From: Lachnospiraceae bacterium
Lineage (GTDB): Bacteria > Bacillota > Clostridia > Lachnospirales > Lachnospiraceae
Assembly: GCA_021770345.1 (NCBI GenBank)
Contig: JAETRD010000013.1
Span: 96,772 to 160,771, forward strand
Length of the DNA stretch: 64,000 bases
Direction of reading: 5' to 3'
Shown here: positions 62,177 through 64,000 of the stretch, piece by piece
Position numbering within the stretch: position 1 is the stretch's first letter
Layout of the letters: every line of letters starts with the position of its first letter
The notes under the pieces: generated by a model
What the model saw: only the letters and a program-made list of their open reading frames with translations
Told to the model about the DNA's origin: nothing
The model's database searches: none
Translations under genes and position numbers: made by a program

Positions 62177-62920
62177 TTATTCCGCAATAAATCGAAACCC
62201 GATTCCCCACACGGCCTCAATATAATCCCTTCCTCCGATGTCCCGCAGCTTCTTTCTGAGGTTGCTGACATGCTGTTTTAAAGAGCTGTCCGTACAGTCC
62301 GGTGTATCGAGACTGATGTCCTCGAGAATGGAAGCTTTCGACAGCACCCGCCCCTGATTTTGCATTAACAGTTTTAGAATCGCAAATTCCGTCTTTGTCA
62401 GCCGGACGGCGCCGCCGGCCGCTCGCGCCTCACGCGCCGCAAGGTCGAGCGTGAGTGTCCCGGCCGCGAGCGTCTCTGGTTTCGTTCCTGCTTTGCCCGC
62501 ACCTGCGCCGCAACCGATTCCTCCCTGCTCTCTGCTGCATACTCCTCCCTGCTCCCCGCCGCGGCGCAGCTGCACCGCGATGCGCGCGAGAAGCTCCCGC
62601 ATCTCAAACGGTTTTGTCAGATAGTCCGCAGCGCCGGAAAGCAGCGCGTCGACCTTGTCGTCGACGCCTGCCTTCGCGCTCACAACGATGACCGGAACCC
62701 CGGAAATTTCCGCGAGCAGTTCCTCCCCCGAAAGTCCCGGCAGCATCAGGTCAAGCAAAATTAAATCCGGTCTTTTGTCGGCGAAAAGGTACCTGGCCTC
62801 CGTGCCCGAATACGCACGGAGCGTCCGATACCCCTCCTGCCGCAGGCAGGTCTCTAAAATATTTCCGATATGTTCGTCGTCCTCTATGATTGCGATTGTC
62901 TTTACAGCCATTGTTTCCAT
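62177..62920 (-). CDS. OmpR-family response regulator
   Basis: 247 residues. Receiver with acidic pocket (IIEDDEH), phospho-acceptor Asp in LILLDLMLPGLSG and Lys in LTKPFEMRELL. A Gly-rich linker and a winged-helix DNA-binding domain follow (VRLTKTEFAILKLLMQNQGR... VWGIGFRF). ATG at 62920 (METMAVK) with AAGGAAAGCGGA upstream. Controls the exporter genes with the kinase at 59398. Confidence 0.9.
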   Translation of the reverse strand: METMAVKTIAIIEDDEHIGNILETCLRQEGYRTLRAYSGTEARYLFADKRPDLILLDLMLPGLSGEELLAEISGVPVIVVSAKAGVDDKVDALLSGAADYLTKPFEMRELLARIAVQLRRGGEQGGVCSREQGGIGCGAGAGKAGTKPETLAAGTLTLDLAAREARAAGGAVRLTKTEFAILKLLMQNQGRVLSKASILEDISLDTPDCTDSSLKQHVSNLRKKLRDIGGRDYIEAVWGIGFRFIAE

Positions 62921-62978
62921 TCCGCTTTCCTTATCACCCGGACGCCCCAAAACGGTCCCGGATATGTATTTCCTTTTC

Positions 62979-62990
62979 CACTGAGGGTAG
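62979..62990. repeat. Solo MITE end
   Basis: CCACTGAGGGTA preceded by CCTTTT, the right end of the MITE family without a partner. It marks the junction between the two-component locus and the phage-like gene at the right edge. Confidence 0.5.
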
Positions 62991-63025
62991 CATATCTTCC
63001 CGCAATTGACAATCCCGTTTCCGCA

Positions 63026-64000
63026 TTACCGGTACAGCCTTGCGTTTCCGACTCCTTTGCCGAGCTGTTTGGCCGAGACCGCCTCCGCAATGCACTGTGT
63101 GGTCTTTCCGTTTTTACAGATTTCCTCCCGCAGCTGTCTGCCGAAGGTTTCCGCGTCGTTTACCCCGTTCATGACGATGTCGCCGATTTCCACGCGGATA
63201 TTGTCGCCAAGGTTTTCTAAGAAGGCGGGCGGGGAGGGGAGTTGCGGGAACCCGTTTTTGATGATGTCCGGCGTTTCCAGAATGATCGGGGTCTGGCTGG
63301 CACGCTCGAGGAGCTGTCGGATGTTCTCGTCTACGGCGAGCGCTTCACCGGATCTCACCAGTGCCTGCGCTTCTTCCTCGGAAGAGGCGTTCATATAGGC
63401 TGCCACTTTTTCGCTCACGGATTTTTCCGTCGGTTTTTTCGGTGCGGTTACTGCGGCGCGTTTGCCGGTTGTGGCGGCCGGCTTTGTGGGTTCGGCCATC
63501 GGTTTTTGTGTCGATCCTTTTGCCACGGTTTGGGCGGCGCGTTTGCCGGTTTCGGCCGCCGGTTTTGGTTTTGCGGTTTCGGCCGCCGGTTTTTGTGCTG
63601 TGTTTGCCGGTTTGTCGGCTTCTTTTTTCTCTTTTTCCACGGCGTCGCCGGTCTGCTTTTCCGCGGTGGTGTCTCTGTTTATGAGCGCCGCAAGTTCGCC
63701 GCTTAAGTTTTTATCGAGTTCTTTTAGGGTTGCGATGATTGCCCCCTCGTCGCCGAGCAGGCCGCTGATTTCGCCGAGGATGTCGTTGGTGTCGTTTAAT
63801 TTCTCGTCGATAAATTCCGTGTAATCGTTGGAAAGGTCTTCGAGCATTTCTTCCGCATCCGAGCGGTATTTCTCGTACTGGGTGTCGCGCAGGTCGTCTC
63901 TGGCATCCTGTAATTCTACTTTCAGCCGCTGAATCTGTGCGCGGGTTTCCTCGGATGTGTTTGTGCCGTATACCGACAGCCGTTTCTGCAGTGCGGCGAT
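63026..64000 (-). CDS. C-terminal part of a phage tail tape-measure-like protein, partial
   Basis: Open frame of 324 codons entering from the right edge; its start is outside. The first part is coiled coil (AQIQRLKVELQDARDDLRD, SDAEEMLEDLSNDYTEFIDE), as near the end of tape-measure proteins of Clostridia phages. An Ala/Pro/Lys/Thr low-complexity region follows, then VEIGDIVMNGVNDAETFGRQ near the end. The tape-measure assignment is from these patterns only; another coiled-coil surface protein is possible. Confidence 0.55.
   Translation of the reverse strand: MAALQKRLSVYGTNTSEETRAQIQRLKVELQDARDDLRDTQYEKYRSDAEEMLEDLSNDYTEFIDEKLNDTNDILGEISGLLGDEGAIIATLKELDKNLSGELAALINRDTTAEKQTGDAVEKEKKEADKPANTAQKPAAETAKPKPAAETGKRAAQTVAKGSTQKPMAEPTKPAATTGKRAAVTAPKKPTEKSVSEKVAAYMNASSEEEAQALVRSGEALAVDENIRQLLERASQTPIILETPDIIKNGFPQLPSPPAFLENLGDNIRVEIGDIVMNGVNDAETFGRQLREEICKNGKTTQCIAEAVSAKQLGKGVGNARLYR

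Overview
The window looks like the chromosome of a Gram-positive, anaerobic Clostridia bacterium, most likely a Lachnospiraceae relative. The reasons are: AGGAGG-type ribosome-binding sites and TTGACA/TATAAT promoters, a CIRCE operator on clpB, CsoR-type copper control, a Clostridia-style Tad pilus locus with a DUF5702-like giant protein, and 4-hydroxybutyrate fermentation enzymes that closely resemble those of Clostridium kluyveri and C. aminobutyricum. Most genes are moderately GC-rich. One segment (about 15.7-20.1 kb) is clearly AT-rich and foreign. No rRNA, tRNA or CRISPR array was seen.

Layout. (1) 1-9.7 kb, minus strand: a tad (tight adherence / Flp pilus) operon running tadZ, tadA, tadB, tadC, flp, tadE-like, DUF5702-like, tadE-like, prepilin peptidase, then a TPR/WG-repeat protein cut by the left edge. 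(2) 9.8-15.7 kb: an XRE regulator, HrcA-controlled clpB, an Rpn-family nuclease and a XerC/D-like recombinase. A structured dispersed repeat lies upstream of both the regulator and the recombinase. (3) 15.7-20.1 kb: an AT-rich cassette bounded by 27-bp inverted repeats. It holds two different ATP-grasp ligases and, between them, a large TPR protein with a degenerate P-loop. (4) 20.1-22 kb: decayed immunity-type genes, including a SMI1/KNR4 gene split by a hairpin-rich MITE. (5) 22-42.9 kb: a large catabolic island. A tripartite tricarboxylate transporter, a MaoC-like protein and a GntR regulator lie divergent to a TPP enzyme, two glutaconate-CoA-transferase-like pairs plus an orphan subunit, 4-hydroxybutyrate dehydrogenase, 4-hydroxybutyryl-CoA dehydratase, 4-hydroxybutyrate CoA-transferase, a NifU-like protein, a second MaoC-like protein, a CaiB-type CoA-transferase, an MFS carrier and an FGGY kinase. 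(6) 43-53.7 kb: DUF2935, AraC/GyrI, a membrane protein, a TetR remnant, a chemoreceptor, a MATE pump and an HD-GYP/hybrid-kinase signalling pair. (7) 53.8-57 kb: csoR-copA with an in-frame copZ fusion. (8) 57-59.4 kb: an orphan leader/terminator, half a MITE and a 5'-truncated MutS2-like gene. (9) 59.4-63 kb: a two-component system with an ABC exporter. (10) 63-64 kb: the C-terminal end of what resembles a phage tape-measure protein.

How the catabolic genes fit together (inference). The imported carboxylate is probably activated by one of the CoA-transferases. Hydratase-like and TPP-dependent steps may process it into a C4 unit. 4-Hydroxybutyrate dehydrogenase, the CoA-transferase and the dehydratase then convert that unit to crotonyl-CoA. 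Three promoter regions of the island share a TTGACA-17-TATNNT core and an ATAAACA motif, which suggests common control by the adjacent GntR protein. The substrate cannot be named from sequence alone.
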